Source: Gemmatimonadetes bacterium 13_1_40CM_69_22
Lineage (GTDB): Bacteria > Gemmatimonadota > Gemmatimonadetes > Gemmatimonadales > GWC2-71-9
Assembly: GCA_001917665.1 (NCBI GenBank)
Contig: MNEL01000033.1
Coordinates: forward strand, 31,281-95,280
Length of the DNA stretch: 64,000 bases
Direction of reading: 5' to 3'
Each line of letters begins with the position of its first letter. The stretch's first letter is position 1. Shown here piece after piece: positions 10,071 to 18,500 of the stretch. Under the pieces are notes generated by a model. That model was not told where the DNA came from, searched no databases, and saw nothing but the letters and a program-made list of their open reading frames with translations. The translations under genes were made by a program, and so were the position numbers.

Positions 10071-10670
10071 CTACTGCTGGCGCGTGAACACGGCGCGCCA
10101 CCCCCGGTCCAACGCCACCCACGTGAAATGATTCTGATCGAGCACGCTCAGGACAGAGGACTGGACGAGCTTCTGGCCGGGGCTCGTGCCCGCCGCGGTC
10201 GCGACGGGACTGAAGGTGACGAGCGGTTCGCCCGCGTCCAGGGTCCCTGTCATGAATTCCGGTGCAGAGCCGCCATTGTACACCGCGCTGCTGAAGAACC
10301 GGTCGCTTCCCGGGTCGAACCCGAGGACCCCTTGGCCCTGAATCGTGGAGTGATCCAGCTGCTCGGTCCACTGCAGGCGCAGGTCATCGAACAGTGTCTT
10401 CACCACGCGCGTTCCCGACGCGTCGGGCGCACCGTCAAAGTTGCCGGCGAACCACATCTCGAACCGCCAGGTTCCAACCAGGCTGCGGAGCATGCCGCGG
10501 GCCGGGTCCAGGTGAGCCGGCTCGAGCGATAGCGCCGCTGCCGGGTCGGTCGTCCGATTGAGGCGCTCGCCACCCTGTGCGGCGAGGCGCCGCGGAGCGG
10601 TCGCCGCAACGGCGAGAATGCCTATCGCGGCGGCGACATATCCCCGGCGGTACAGCGCGTCGATGCTCAT
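10071..10670 (-). CDS. DUF1579-like secreted protein
   Basis: A 199-residue protein with an N-terminal hydrophobic signal (GYVAAAIGILAVAATAPRRLAAQ). The remainder matches the DUF1579 pattern, a lipocalin-like small barrel: GMLRSLVGTWRFEMWF, then a repeated strand structure with QWTEQLDHSTIQGQGVLGFD and FTWVALDRGWRAVFTR. The ligand is unknown. The open frame extends to 10784, but ATG 10670 (MSIDALYRR) puts the signal peptide at the N-terminus. It lies downstream of the SRPBCC gene on the same strand. Confidence 0.75.
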   Translation of the reverse strand: MSIDALYRRGYVAAAIGILAVAATAPRRLAAQGGERLNRTTDPAAALSLEPAHLDPARGMLRSLVGTWRFEMWFAGNFDGAPDASGTRVVKTLFDDLRLQWTEQLDHSTIQGQGVLGFDPGSDRFFSSAVYNGGSAPEFMTGTLDAGEPLVTFSPVATAAGTSPGQKLVQSSVLSVLDQNHFTWVALDRGWRAVFTRQQ

Positions 10671-10788
10671 GGCTGGGAGTTTTGCAGGGGCTGTGCCACG
10701 GCGATCATGCCTGAAATCGTGCAGCCGCTTGGAGCGGTAGCCGAGGGTTGACGGGCGTCTCGCCTGCACTCTTGCAAGCTGCACGCGC

Positions 10789-11214
10789 TCAAGCCGCGAG
10801 GATCTTCCCGAGGTTTTCGAGTATCGCCTTGAGTTGACTCTGCACCCGGCGCTTCTCCAAGAAACGACCGCGCAGCCACCCCGCGAGGGACCGCGGGGTC
10901 CACACGTCCCGAATCGTAATGGCTGTCGCGCCCGCCCCGGCGTCGAGACGAAAGAACGTCTTCCAACCTTTCCGCTGACCTCGCTCCACCCAGCCGAACG
11001 TGGTCGGCGGAGTGAAATCGACTATCTCGAATTCGGTCTGACGTGCGCCGAAGCGCGCCGTGAACCGGGCTCCCTTCTTGAGTGGCCCCTGGCTTTGGAC
11101 GCCGTCGCATCCGGGTAGCCATTGGGCGATGCGCTGTGGGTCGGTGAGCAGCGCGAAGACCCGATCCACCGGGGCGCGGACGGAATTGATGAGCGTATGG
11201 CTGACGGGCTGCAT
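10789..11214 (-). CDS. SRPBCC / polyketide cyclase-like lipid-binding fold protein
   Basis: A 141-residue cytoplasmic protein of the START/SRPBCC superfamily, which forms a small hydrophobic ligand pocket. Typical landmarks are the N-terminal INSVRAPVDRVFALLTDPQR, the VERGQRKGWKTFFRLDAG strand pair and the long C-terminal helix with QLKAILENLGKI. Length is normal. It is followed on the same strand by the DUF1579 gene and is divergent from the zinc-ribbon gene at 11408. Ligand unknown. Confidence 0.85.
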   Translation of the reverse strand: MQPVSHTLINSVRAPVDRVFALLTDPQRIAQWLPGCDGVQSQGPLKKGARFTARFGARQTEFEIVDFTPPTTFGWVERGQRKGWKTFFRLDAGAGATAITIRDVWTPRSLAGWLRGRFLEKRRVQSQLKAILENLGKILAA

Positions 11215-11407
11215 CGCCCTTGATCATGCAGGAGCGGAACGGCCTGCACAAGGCGCGCGGCCGCCACACCGGTGACGACGCCCTCGTTCCAAAAGGCCGC
11301 GGGCCGCGAAACGGTGCACGCGGCGACCAACCCCGCGCGACGTTCGACCCGCACGCGGGTGGCATCGGTCACGGCCGCGGGCGTTGCTCCACCGTAGGTA
11401 GCCAGCC

Positions 11408-11794
11408 ATGGAGCCACCCCTCCAAGAACAGCCCGTCGCATGGGCCCGCCTGCGAGTGGACGTCAACTGTGGTCTCCGACGCGGCGCGTGGTACCGAATC
11501 GTCCAGGTCGCTGGAAACGACGCCGTGCTCGAGCTGACTCCCGAGCCGGTGCCGGTGCCTCGCCGCTTGCTCGAAACCGTGTTCCACCGGCCGTTTCGCT
11601 GGTCCGTGGTACCGCGTCCCCACGACGCCCTCAATGTGCCGAGCGACTGGGGCTCCAGCTACGCGGTGTGCCCGGTGTGTCGCACCCGCGCGCCCGTCGC
11701 CGGTCGCCCCGTCGACCTGCGCTGCCCGCGCTGCCACGGCGTCTTCGGCGTCGCGTGGGGCGAGCGGTACCTGGCGCCCGGCCGCGACGTCTGA
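11408..11794 (+). CDS. Small zinc-ribbon protein, paralogue of the gene at 20883
   Basis: A 128-residue protein of no family I can name. Residues about 18-75 are beta-rich (CGLRRGAWYRIVQVAGNDAV, then RWSVVPRPHDALNVP). Residues 90-122 form a zinc-ribbon with two Cys pairs (CPVC and CPRC) and the ending GVFGVAWGERYLAP. The protein at 20883-21242 shares the same order and motifs (RRGAWYR, VPRPHDA, YAVCP, RC-GVF-VAWE), so this is a duplicated lineage-specific family. A TAGGTA hexamer ends seven bases before the ATG and no Shine-Dalgarno is present, so the message may be leaderless. A nucleic-acid-binding or adaptor role is possible but not shown. Confidence 0.75.
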   Translation: MEPPLQEQPVAWARLRVDVNCGLRRGAWYRIVQVAGNDAVLELTPEPVPVPRRLLETVFHRPFRWSVVPRPHDALNVPSDWGSSYAVCPVCRTRAPVAGRPVDLRCPRCHGVFGVAWGERYLAPGRDV

Positions 11795-12018
11795 CGGCCA
11801 GTCTACCCCCACCTCCGTCCCACTCAGCCAGGCAGCCGGTTCACACGTAGTCCCGTAGAGCGCTCGGCGTTGTCGCGAGCGCGAACCTTCCCTGCGTGAG
11901 GAGGTTGCCAGTGGACAAGACGAGGCTACCTTCAGGGCGTCCAATCAAGTGACGCCGCGACACCCAAGTGGTTTTTCAGCACCCTGCTAGACCACGCGTC
12001 CCTGTTGCAGCACCCCGA

Positions 12019-13767
12019 TTACCGATACTCGAGCTCGCGCCGCGTGTAGATCTCGCCGCTCCGGGCGACCAGGGCGATGCGACGCACGTTACGGATGTCG
12101 GCGAGCGGATCGGCATCCAGCACTACGAGGTCCGCGACGGCGCCTGCGGTGAGCGTGCCTGCGCTGTCGAGGGCGGCGCCGGCCGCACGCGCCGCGTTGC
12201 GGGTCGCCGCCAGCAGGACGTCCACCGGTCTGAGCCCCGCCGCCTGCATCGCCTCGAGCTCCGCGAACACCGCAGCGCCATGTAGCGTGAGCGGGTTGCC
12301 GGCGTCTGTGCCGAGCGCCACCGGAATCCCGGCGTCGTGCACGCGCTTGAGGTTCGCCAGCCCCTGGGCCAGCGTGCGCGCCGTGCGGGCGGACCGCTCT
12401 GCGACCGCGGCGGCGCCGAGGCGCTGCGCCGGGGCCACCGTGTCGGTCGCCAGGGCTTTGGCGCGAGTCGCCGGGTCGACGCATGCGAGTGGCTGAAGGT
12501 CTCGCTCGAACCGGCGCGCCGCCACCTGGCGGTAGCCGTCGGGCACCGTGAGCGTCGGCACGTAGATCGTTCCCCCGCGTCGCGCGAGCGTGAGGAACTC
12601 GTCGTCCACCGGCCCCGACCAGACCGAGTGCACCAGCACCCGCGCCCCGGCCTGCATCGCGTCCTTCGCCTCCCACAACCCGGTAGCGTGCACGATGAGC
12701 GGCAGCCCGACTTGGCGCGCCTCGTCCCCTGCGGCGTGCACCAATGCGGAGACCCGGGCCGTGTCGGGAGGCTGGGGCGGCATGATGTACCACACCTTGA
12801 CCGCCGCGGCACCCCAGGCCCTGTGGGCGCGCACCGCCGCGCGCACCGCGGTCTCATCCGACATGTAAATGAACTGGCGCTGATCGGGGAGGTTGAGCCA
12901 GAAGTCGATCGTCGAGAGCAGCGGACCCGCGGCCACGACGCGCGGAGCGGTGGTGCTGCGGGCGGTCCGCTCCTGGAGCTCGAGCGTCCATGGGTAGCCG
13001 CCCACGTCGAACACCGCGGTGACGCCGCTGCAGAGGTAGGAGCGGTAGAAGCGCTCCGGCGTTGCGTGCAGCTCCGCTTCGACCTGCTCGTAGGGGTAGC
13101 GGTCTCGCAGGTCCAGCGCATCGGGTCGCCCGTCCACCCAGCCGGTCTGGGAGAAGTGCACGTGAGCGTCGATCAGTCCCGGGATGATCCATTTCCCGGT
13201 GGCGCTCACGGTGTCGGCATCGGCCGGCACGGGACAGGCGGCGCGCGATCCCGCGCAGGCGATCCGGCCGCCCCGCATCACGACCACGGCGTTGGCGAGC
13301 GGAGCAGCGCCCGTGCCGTCCACGAGCGTACCGCCGACGAGCGCCATCGCAGGGGGTGGCACGTTCGCCGTGGGGAACGCCGTCGTGACGGCCACCCTCC
13401 AGCCGGCAGGGGTGCGCACGAAGACGCGCTCGCTCACGCCTCGGGCGCTCCCGCTCGAATCCACCACGCGGTAGCGGTACACGCCGTAGGCGACGTCGGG
13501 CGACACAGGGACGAGGCGCAGGTGCGTCGCGACCAGCGTGTCCGGCCACCCGGCGCCCGTGCCGCGTGCGAAGTCGTCATAGCCCTGTCGCAGCCCGTCG
13601 GGCCCCACCCGCGCGAGCGCCGGAGTGTGGAGGTAGCGCGAGAGATATGCGGCGCGGTCACGCGCGTGGATCGCCGCGATGTTGGCGCGGAACGCGTCGA
13701 GCGGCGTATCCTGTGCCGCCAGGCGGGTGGCGGTAACGAGCAGGGTCACCAGGGTGAAGCGACTCAT
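12019..13767 (-). CDS. Secreted amidohydrolase with N-terminal SnoaL-like domain
   Basis: This 582-residue protein starts with a signal peptide (MSRFTLVTLLVTATRLAAQ). Residues about 20-140 look like an NTF2/SnoaL (DUF4440) domain (DAFRANIAAIHARDRAAYLS, then YRYRVVDSSGSARGVSERVF). Residues about 150-580 are a metal-dependent amidohydrolase of the imidazolonepropionase-like group: HVH in GLIDAHVHF, the AAVKVWYI Lys, His residues in LIVHATGLW and RVLVHSVW, and the terminal Asp in LGTDAGNPLT. All metal ligands are present. ATG 13767 is chosen because it starts the signal peptide and follows the DUF445 stop by seven bases with a GAGAAG Shine-Dalgarno. The substrate is unknown; this group includes peptidases and lactonases. 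Confidence 0.85.
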   Translation of the reverse strand: MSRFTLVTLLVTATRLAAQDTPLDAFRANIAAIHARDRAAYLSRYLHTPALARVGPDGLRQGYDDFARGTGAGWPDTLVATHLRLVPVSPDVAYGVYRYRVVDSSGSARGVSERVFVRTPAGWRVAVTTAFPTANVPPPAMALVGGTLVDGTGAAPLANAVVVMRGGRIACAGSRAACPVPADADTVSATGKWIIPGLIDAHVHFSQTGWVDGRPDALDLRDRYPYEQVEAELHATPERFYRSYLCSGVTAVFDVGGYPWTLELQERTARSTTAPRVVAAGPLLSTIDFWLNLPDQRQFIYMSDETAVRAAVRAHRAWGAAAVKVWYIMPPQPPDTARVSALVHAAGDEARQVGLPLIVHATGLWEAKDAMQAGARVLVHSVWSGPVDDEFLTLARRGGTIYVPTLTVPDGYRQVAARRFERDLQPLACVDPATRAKALATDTVAPAQRLGAAAVAERSARTARTLAQGLANLKRVHDAGIPVALGTDAGNPLTLHGAAVFAELEAMQAAGLRPVDVLLAATRNAARAAGAALDSAGTLTAGAVADLVVLDADPLADIRNVRRIALVARSGEIYTRRELEYR

Positions 13768-13774
13768 AGGCTTC

Positions 13775-15043
13775 TCAGTGCCAGAGGTGGTAGAGCGTAT
13801 AGATCGCCAGGCCAACCAGGCCGCCCACCAACGTCCCGTTGATCCGGACGAACTGCAAGTCACGTCCGACCGCCAGCTCGAACCGTCGGGAGGTCGCCTC
13901 CGGGTCCCAGCCCGCCACCGTCTGGGCGATGAAGTCCCCGATCTCCTGTCGGTACTGCTCGACGACCGATACCGTCAGATCGATCACCAGCGCGTCGATT
14001 TCCTCGAGCAGCGCGCTATTGGCGGCCACGGCGGCGCCGAACGCGCTGATCCCCTGCTCGAGCGGACGCGGCGCTGTCGCGCTCGCCTGCGTGGCGTAGG
14101 TCACGATGGCACGACGCGTCGTCTCCCACAACCGGGCCGACAGCTCGGCCGCGCCCGGCTCGGCGAGCCAGTCTTGCTTCATGGCTTCGGTGCGCGCGAT
14201 GGCCTCGGGTGAATGCTCCAGCCGGTCGATGAGGTCGCGCAGCGCGGCGTCGAACGTCGCCCGCAGCGGATGCCCGGGGTGGGTCGCGATCTGGCGCAGC
14301 AACCGCTCGATCGCCCCGACGATCCGCTCGTAGATCTTCTCGTCCACGACGCCCGGGACCCACCACGGGCTCTCGGCGCGGACCTGGTCCCGGATCAGAT
14401 CGCGGTTGTCGTGCACCGCCTGTGCCGCGAGCCGGACGGCTTCGCTCAACAGCTCCTGATGCCCATCGGCCACGAGCAGGAGCGAGAGCGTCTTGCCAAG
14501 CGCGGGGGCCACTCGGGTCGCGCGCAAGCGGGCGCTCACCACCTGGTGCACCAGCCGGCGCATCTCGTCGTCCGGCAGCGCCTCGAGCGTCTTGGCGACG
14601 CCGCTCGCTACATGCAGGGCCACCCGGCGGGCGTTCTCGGGCTGGCTGAGCCAGCGCGCGGCGCGCTCGGCGAGGTGCATCGTCTGGAGCTTGGCGGCGA
14701 TCACGTCGCGGGACAGGAAGTGGTTTTGCACGAAGTTCCCGAGGATGCGGCCGATGCGCTCTTTTCGGGTCGCCACGATCGCCGTGTGGGGGATCGGCAG
14801 ACCGAGGGGCCGGCGGAACAACGCCGTGACGGCGAACCAGTCGGCGAGGCCGCCGACGAGCGAAGCCTCCGCGGTGGCGCGCACGTAGCCGAGCCAGGGG
14901 TACCGGCTCTCGAACGCGGTCGCCGCGCCGAACACCGCCCCCGCCAGGGCCAAGAGTCCGGTAGCTCGCCGCTTCATCGCGTCGAGCTGGGCTTGCCGCA
15001 CGGCGTCGTCGGGGCGCGACCAGACGGGGGTTGGGACCGTCAT
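13775..15043 (-). CDS. DUF445 family membrane protein
   Basis: A 422-residue protein of the DUF445 (YjiN/YheB-like) family. N-terminal features include MKRRATGLLALAGAVFGAAT (hydrophobic), then LVGGLADWFAVTALFRRPLG and PIPHTAIVATRKERIGRILG, which is the family hallmark. The middle is long and helical, and a C-terminal hydrophobic helix (GTLVGGLVGLAIYTLYHLW) closes the protein. The function of the family is not established; membrane or envelope roles have been suggested. It is the promoter-proximal gene of a pair with the amidohydrolase. Confidence 0.9.
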   Translation of the reverse strand: MTVPTPVWSRPDDAVRQAQLDAMKRRATGLLALAGAVFGAATAFESRYPWLGYVRATAEASLVGGLADWFAVTALFRRPLGLPIPHTAIVATRKERIGRILGNFVQNHFLSRDVIAAKLQTMHLAERAARWLSQPENARRVALHVASGVAKTLEALPDDEMRRLVHQVVSARLRATRVAPALGKTLSLLLVADGHQELLSEAVRLAAQAVHDNRDLIRDQVRAESPWWVPGVVDEKIYERIVGAIERLLRQIATHPGHPLRATFDAALRDLIDRLEHSPEAIARTEAMKQDWLAEPGAAELSARLWETTRRAIVTYATQASATAPRPLEQGISAFGAAVAANSALLEEIDALVIDLTVSVVEQYRQEIGDFIAQTVAGWDPEATSRRFELAVGRDLQFVRINGTLVGGLVGLAIYTLYHLWH

Positions 15044-15086
15044 TCGAGATGGGCAAGATAACCTGGAAGCCGGGAGCGTTCACGCC

Positions 15087-15219
15087 GCGGCTCGTCGACG
15101 AGTGCGTAGCCTGCGCCCGACAGGTAGGTTACCGGAAGATCATGCTCTGGACGAACGAGCTGCTCCACGCCGCCCGGCATACCTACGAGAAGGCCGCCTT
15201 CTCGGAGCGGGGGTGGTGA
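15087..15219 (+). pseudogene. Remnant of a GNAT acetyltransferase C-terminal half
   Basis: The segment reads LVDECVACARQVGYRKIMLW then TNELLHAARHTYEKAAF. It matches the acetyl-CoA-binding helix and following strand of the GNAT domain in MarR-GNAT fusion proteins. Nothing upstream looks like the earlier part of that domain, and the frame stops soon after. Its TGA overlaps the GTG start of the methyltransferase, and its GGAG (15204-15207) probably serves that gene as Shine-Dalgarno. I read it as a deletion remnant, not a functional enzyme. Confidence 0.6.
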
Positions 15220-15971
15220 CCGCGCCGCGCCGCTTTCAGGATCATTTCTCCGATGTCGCGGCCGCCTACGCGGCTCATCGGCCGACGTACCCCGCCGCCT
15301 TGGCGGATTTCCTTGCCGAGACTGCTCCGCGGCGCGAGCTCGCCTGGGATGCCGGGTGCGGATCGGGCCAGCTCTCGGTGCTGCTGGCGGATCGCTTCGC
15401 GCGCGTGATCGCGACCGATGCAAGCCCCGAGCAAATCGCTCACGCAGCGCCACACCCGAACGTGGCATACGCGTGCGCGCCCGCGGAAGCGTGCGGGCTG
15501 CCCCAGCGTATCGCAGACCTCGCCGTGGCCGCGCAAGCCGCGCACTGGTTCGATCTCCCCGCTTACTACGCGGAGGTGAGGCGCGTCGGGCGACCCGGGT
15601 CGGTCGTCGCCCTGGTGACCTATGGGCTGGTACGCGTCGATCACGCGATCGATCGCCTGGTCGATCGCTTCTATGTGGAGGTCTTGGGCTCGTACTGGCC
15701 GCCCGAGCGGCGGCACGTCGCGGACGGCTACCGCTCGCTGCCGTTTCCCTTCGACGAAATCGTCACGCCGCATTGCGAGATCCAGGCAAGCTGGGCGCTT
15801 GCCGATCTGATCGGGTACTTGGAGACGTGGTCGGCGGTGTGGGCGCTGGAGCGGGCGGTGGGGCCTGCACCGTTCGAGGCGTTTCGGCGCGAGCTCGCCC
15901 ACGCCTGGGGCGCCGACGCGACAGCCCGGCCCGCCCGCTGGACGCTCGCGACCCGCGTCGGGCGGCTGTAG
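15216..15971 (+). CDS. Class I SAM-dependent methyltransferase
   Basis: A 251-residue methyltransferase of the UbiE/YcgJ-like group. The N-terminal RRFQDHFSDVAAAYAAHRPT is typical, followed by SAM motif I WDAGCGSGQLSVLLADRF, the acidic loop VIATDASPEQI and the substrate-side PAEACGLPQRIADLAVAAQA. The sequence is complete and of normal length. GTG 15216 (or 15213) is the best start: a GGAG lies five to eight bases upstream and the domain begins at once. The earlier in-frame ATG at 15102 would add sequence that only shadows the GNAT remnant. The methyl acceptor is unknown. Confidence 0.85.
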   Translation: MTAPRRFQDHFSDVAAAYAAHRPTYPAALADFLAETAPRRELAWDAGCGSGQLSVLLADRFARVIATDASPEQIAHAAPHPNVAYACAPAEACGLPQRIADLAVAAQAAHWFDLPAYYAEVRRVGRPGSVVALVTYGLVRVDHAIDRLVDRFYVEVLGSYWPPERRHVADGYRSLPFPFDEIVTPHCEIQASWALADLIGYLETWSAVWALERAVGPAPFEAFRRELAHAWGADATARPARWTLATRVGRL

Positions 15972-16025
15972 ACGGAGGGTATTTGGACTGGACCAACGGC
16001 CTTCTCCTACTCTAGTTTTGCAGTC

Positions 16026-18311
16026 ATGACGCCCCGCAAACGCAGCGTCCCGTCATCCAACGCTCGCGACGTCGCGACGGAGCTCCGCGACAGCGACCAG
16101 GCCTTCCGCTTGATCGTGGAGAACGTGCAAGACTACGCGATCTTCATGCTCGACGTCGCCGGGCGGGTGAAGAGCTGGAACGTCGGCGCCCAGCGGATCA
16201 AGGGATACTCGGCCGAAGAGATCATGGGGCAGCATTTTTCCCGCTTTTACGTTCCGGAGGACGTGCAGGCGCGGAAACCCGAACACGAGCTCCAGGTGGC
16301 CGCGGCGGAGGGGCGGTGCGAAGACGAGGGCTGGCGTGTGCGCCAGGATGGCTCCCGCTTCTGGGCGAACGTCGTCATCACCGCCTTGCGGAGCGCCGAC
16401 GGCGCGCTGCTCGGCTTCGCGAAAGTCACGCGCGACCTGACCGGGCGCCACCGGGCGGAACAGGCTCTGCGGGAGACGGAAGAGCGGTTGCGGCTGCTGG
16501 TGGACGGCGGGAAGGAGTATGCGCTGCTCATGCTCGATCCCGCAGGGCGGGTGGTGAGCTGGAACGCGGGGGCCGAGCGCATCGAGGGGTACTCGGTCCA
16601 GGAGATTCTTGGACAGCACATTTCCCGGTTTTATCCGCCGCAGGATGTGCAGGCGAGCAAAGCAGAGCGGGGGCTGCAGGTAGCCGCGGCGGAGGGGCGG
16701 TGGGAAGACGAAGGGTGGCGAGTCCGCAAGGACGGCTCCCGCTTCTGGGCGAACGTCGTCATCACCGCCTTGCGGAGCACCGACGGCGCGCTGCTCGGTT
16801 TTGCCAAGCTCACCCGCGACCTCACCGAGCGGCGCCGGACGGAAACGGCGCTACGGCAAAACGAGGAGCGGCTCCGCCTGATGGTGGAGAGTGTGAGGGA
16901 TTACGCGATCCTCGCGCTCGACCGCGAGGGACGAGTCATCAGCTGGAACACCGGTGCCGAACGGATCGAGGGATACCGTACGGAGGAGATTCTCGGCCGG
17001 CACTTCTCCCGCTTCTATCAGGCGGAGGACGTGGCCCAGGGAAAGCCGGAGTGGGAGCTCGAGCGGGCGGCCAGGGAAGGGCAGTTCGAAGACGAAGGGT
17101 GGCGGGTGCGCAAAGACGGCTCCCGCTTCTGGGCCAACGTGGTGATCACGCCGATCCGGGACGCCCAGGGCGTCCTGATGGGCTTCGCCAAGGTCACCAA
17201 GGATCTCACCGAGCGCCGGCGGGCCGAAGCGGAGCTACGCCGCCAGAAGGGGTTCATCGAGCAGCTGATCAACTCGAGCACGGACGGGATCCTGGCGTTC
17301 GACCGGGAGTCCCGCTGCACCCTGTGGAGCGACGGCATGGCACGGATCAGCGGCCTGCGCGCCGAGGAAGTCTTGGGGCGGCCGGCGCTCGAGGTGTTCC
17401 CGTTCTTCAAGGACACCGGCGAGGACAAGCACTTCGCGGCGGCCTTCGAAGGCCGGACGGTCACTGCGGAAGGCGGCCGCTACAGCGCGCGCGAGCCCGC
17501 AGCCCGCTCCGTCTTCGAGGCGCAGTACTCACCACTTATCGGCGACAGCGGACAGATCGTGGGGGTACTGGCCATCGTGCGGGACGTGACCGAGCGGAAG
17601 CGTGTCGAGCAGGAGCTCGCCCGGTCCAACGCCGAGCTCGAGAAGTTCAGCTATTCCGTCTCGCACGATCTCCGCGCGCCGTTGCGCGCCATCGACGGAT
17701 TTGCCCGGGCGTTGCACGAGGACCATGGGTCGAACCTCAACGCCGACGGTCAGCGTCTGCTGGGGGTGATCCGCGACAGCGCCCAGCGCATGGGTCAGCT
17801 CATCGATGCGCTGCTCAACTTCTCACGCGTAGGCCGGCAGCCCCTGGTCACGACGTCCGTCGACCTCACGGCGCTGGCGGAGTCGGTCGTGGACGAGCTG
17901 CGGCGCACCGCCAACGGCGTTGCCGTGGAAGTCACCCTCCACCCCTTGCCCACGGTCGCTGGGGACGCGACGCTGTTGCGCCTGGTGCTCGCCAATCTTC
18001 TCGGCAACGCCTTCAAGTTCAGCCGCAATCGCTCGCATCCGCGGGTCGAAATCGGGGCGCGGCGGGAGGGAAGTGAAGTCACCTGCTACGTGAAGGACAA
18101 CGGCGCCGGATTCGACATGCGCTTCAAGGACAAACTGTTCGGCGTGTTCCAGCGGCTGCACCACGTGGAGGAGTTCGAGGGGACCGGAATCGGGCTCGCC
18201 CTCGCCCAGCGCATCATCGATCGCCACGGCGGGCGGATCTGGGCGGAGGGAAAGTTGAACGAAGGCGCGACCTTCTCCTTCTCCCTTCCCAAGGCGGCGC
18301 CCACCGCCTAG
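16026..18311 (+). CDS. Four-PAS sensor histidine kinase
   Basis: This 761-residue protein is predicted to be cytoplasmic, because no transmembrane segment is seen. Three PAS domains (about residues 22-145, 149-272, 276-399) are near copies with an exact 127-residue period, each containing GWRVR-DGSRFWANVVIT. A fourth, divergent PAS (about 405-525) follows. The dimerisation domain has the H-box FSYSVSHDLRAPLRAIDG with phospho-acceptor His547. The ATPase domain has the N box (LANLLGNAFKFSRN), G1 (VKDNGAGFDM) and G2 (GTGIGLALAQRI). No receiver or response-regulator gene is adjacent. The PAS copies lack the Cys of a LOV flavin site, so the ligand is unknown. Confidence 0.93.
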   Translation: MTPRKRSVPSSNARDVATELRDSDQAFRLIVENVQDYAIFMLDVAGRVKSWNVGAQRIKGYSAEEIMGQHFSRFYVPEDVQARKPEHELQVAAAEGRCEDEGWRVRQDGSRFWANVVITALRSADGALLGFAKVTRDLTGRHRAEQALRETEERLRLLVDGGKEYALLMLDPAGRVVSWNAGAERIEGYSVQEILGQHISRFYPPQDVQASKAERGLQVAAAEGRWEDEGWRVRKDGSRFWANVVITALRSTDGALLGFAKLTRDLTERRRTETALRQNEERLRLMVESVRDYAILALDREGRVISWNTGAERIEGYRTEEILGRHFSRFYQAEDVAQGKPEWELERAAREGQFEDEGWRVRKDGSRFWANVVITPIRDAQGVLMGFAKVTKDLTERRRAEAELRRQKGFIEQLINSSTDGILAFDRESRCTLWSDGMARISGLRAEEVLGRPALEVFPFFKDTGEDKHFAAAFEGRTVTAEGGRYSAREPAARSVFEAQYSPLIGDSGQIVGVLAIVRDVTERKRVEQELARSNAELEKFSYSVSHDLRAPLRAIDGFARALHEDHGSNLNADGQRLLGVIRDSAQRMGQLIDALLNFSRVGRQPLVTTSVDLTALAESVVDELRRTANGVAVEVTLHPLPTVAGDATLLRLVLANLLGNAFKFSRNRSHPRVEIGARREGSEVTCYVKDNGAGFDMRFKDKLFGVFQRLHHVEEFEGTGIGLALAQRIIDRHGGRIWAEGKLNEGATFSFSLPKAAPTA

Positions 18312-18314
18312 TAT
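18309..18314 (+). promoter_or_regulatory. Candidate -10 element (TAGTAT) for the chorismate mutase leader
   Basis: TAGTAT overlaps the stop codon of the histidine kinase gene and ends eight bases before the GTG of the leader peptide. This puts the predicted transcription start next to that GTG. The same spacing is seen at the kinase gene (7330-7335). Confidence 0.35.
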
Positions 18315-18322
18315 TCGTCCCC

Positions 18323-18418
18323 GTGACTCTGCACCACGCGGCCTCGACGCGATTTGCGTTTTACCGCTGCAACGACCCCCGGGAGCGGTGGGCGCGTGTG
18401 TGTGATCAGCTGACGTAG
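18323..18418 (+). CDS. Aromatic-amino-acid leader peptide
   Basis: A 31-residue open frame starts at GTG 18323 and ends at TAG 18416-18418, directly upstream of the chorismate mutase gene. The peptide contains Phe11, Phe13, Tyr14 and Trp23, with RFAFYRCNDPRERW as the core. There is no Shine-Dalgarno sequence, so if translated it is probably leaderless. Its aromatic codons sit exactly where a stalled ribosome would cover the first arm of the attenuator RNA. This is direct sequence evidence for ribosome-mediated attenuation; translation itself is inferred. Confidence 0.7.
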   Translation: MTLHHAASTRFAFYRCNDPRERWARVCDQLT

Positions 18419-18474
18419 CCACAGGTCACCCCGATGTCGTTCCGGCTCCCGAGCATGGCGGGGGCATTTTTTTT
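18363..18474 (+). promoter_or_regulatory. Transcription attenuator for chorismate mutase
   Basis: Four RNA segments can be drawn. Segment 1 is ACCGCT (18363-18368), pairing with AGCGGT (18384-18389). Segment 2 is CGGGAGC (18380-18386), a perfect complement of segment 3, GCTCCCG (18445-18451). Segment 3 also pairs with segment 4, CGGGGGC (18459-18465), as a terminator. Stalling at the Phe-Ala-Phe-Tyr codons (18353-18364) would hide segment 1, free segment 2 for the 2:3 antiterminator and allow read-through. Normal translation would allow 1:2 and 3:4 and cause termination. Confidence 0.7.
18445..18474 (+). terminator. Intrinsic terminator of the attenuator
   Basis: A seven-base-pair stem, GCTCCCG with CGGGGGC (one G-T pair), has a seven-base loop and is followed by A and eight T residues at 18467-18474. 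It lies 26 bases before the chorismate mutase start and well after the histidine kinase stop, so it fits a leader terminator better than an ordinary gene-end terminator. Confidence 0.8.
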
Positions 18475-18500
18475 ACCAGTGAAGTGAATGGAGACGAGTG

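Noticed and set aside
10671..10784. N-terminal extension of the DUF1579 protein
   Set aside because: It would bury the signal peptide; ATG 10670 is the natural start.
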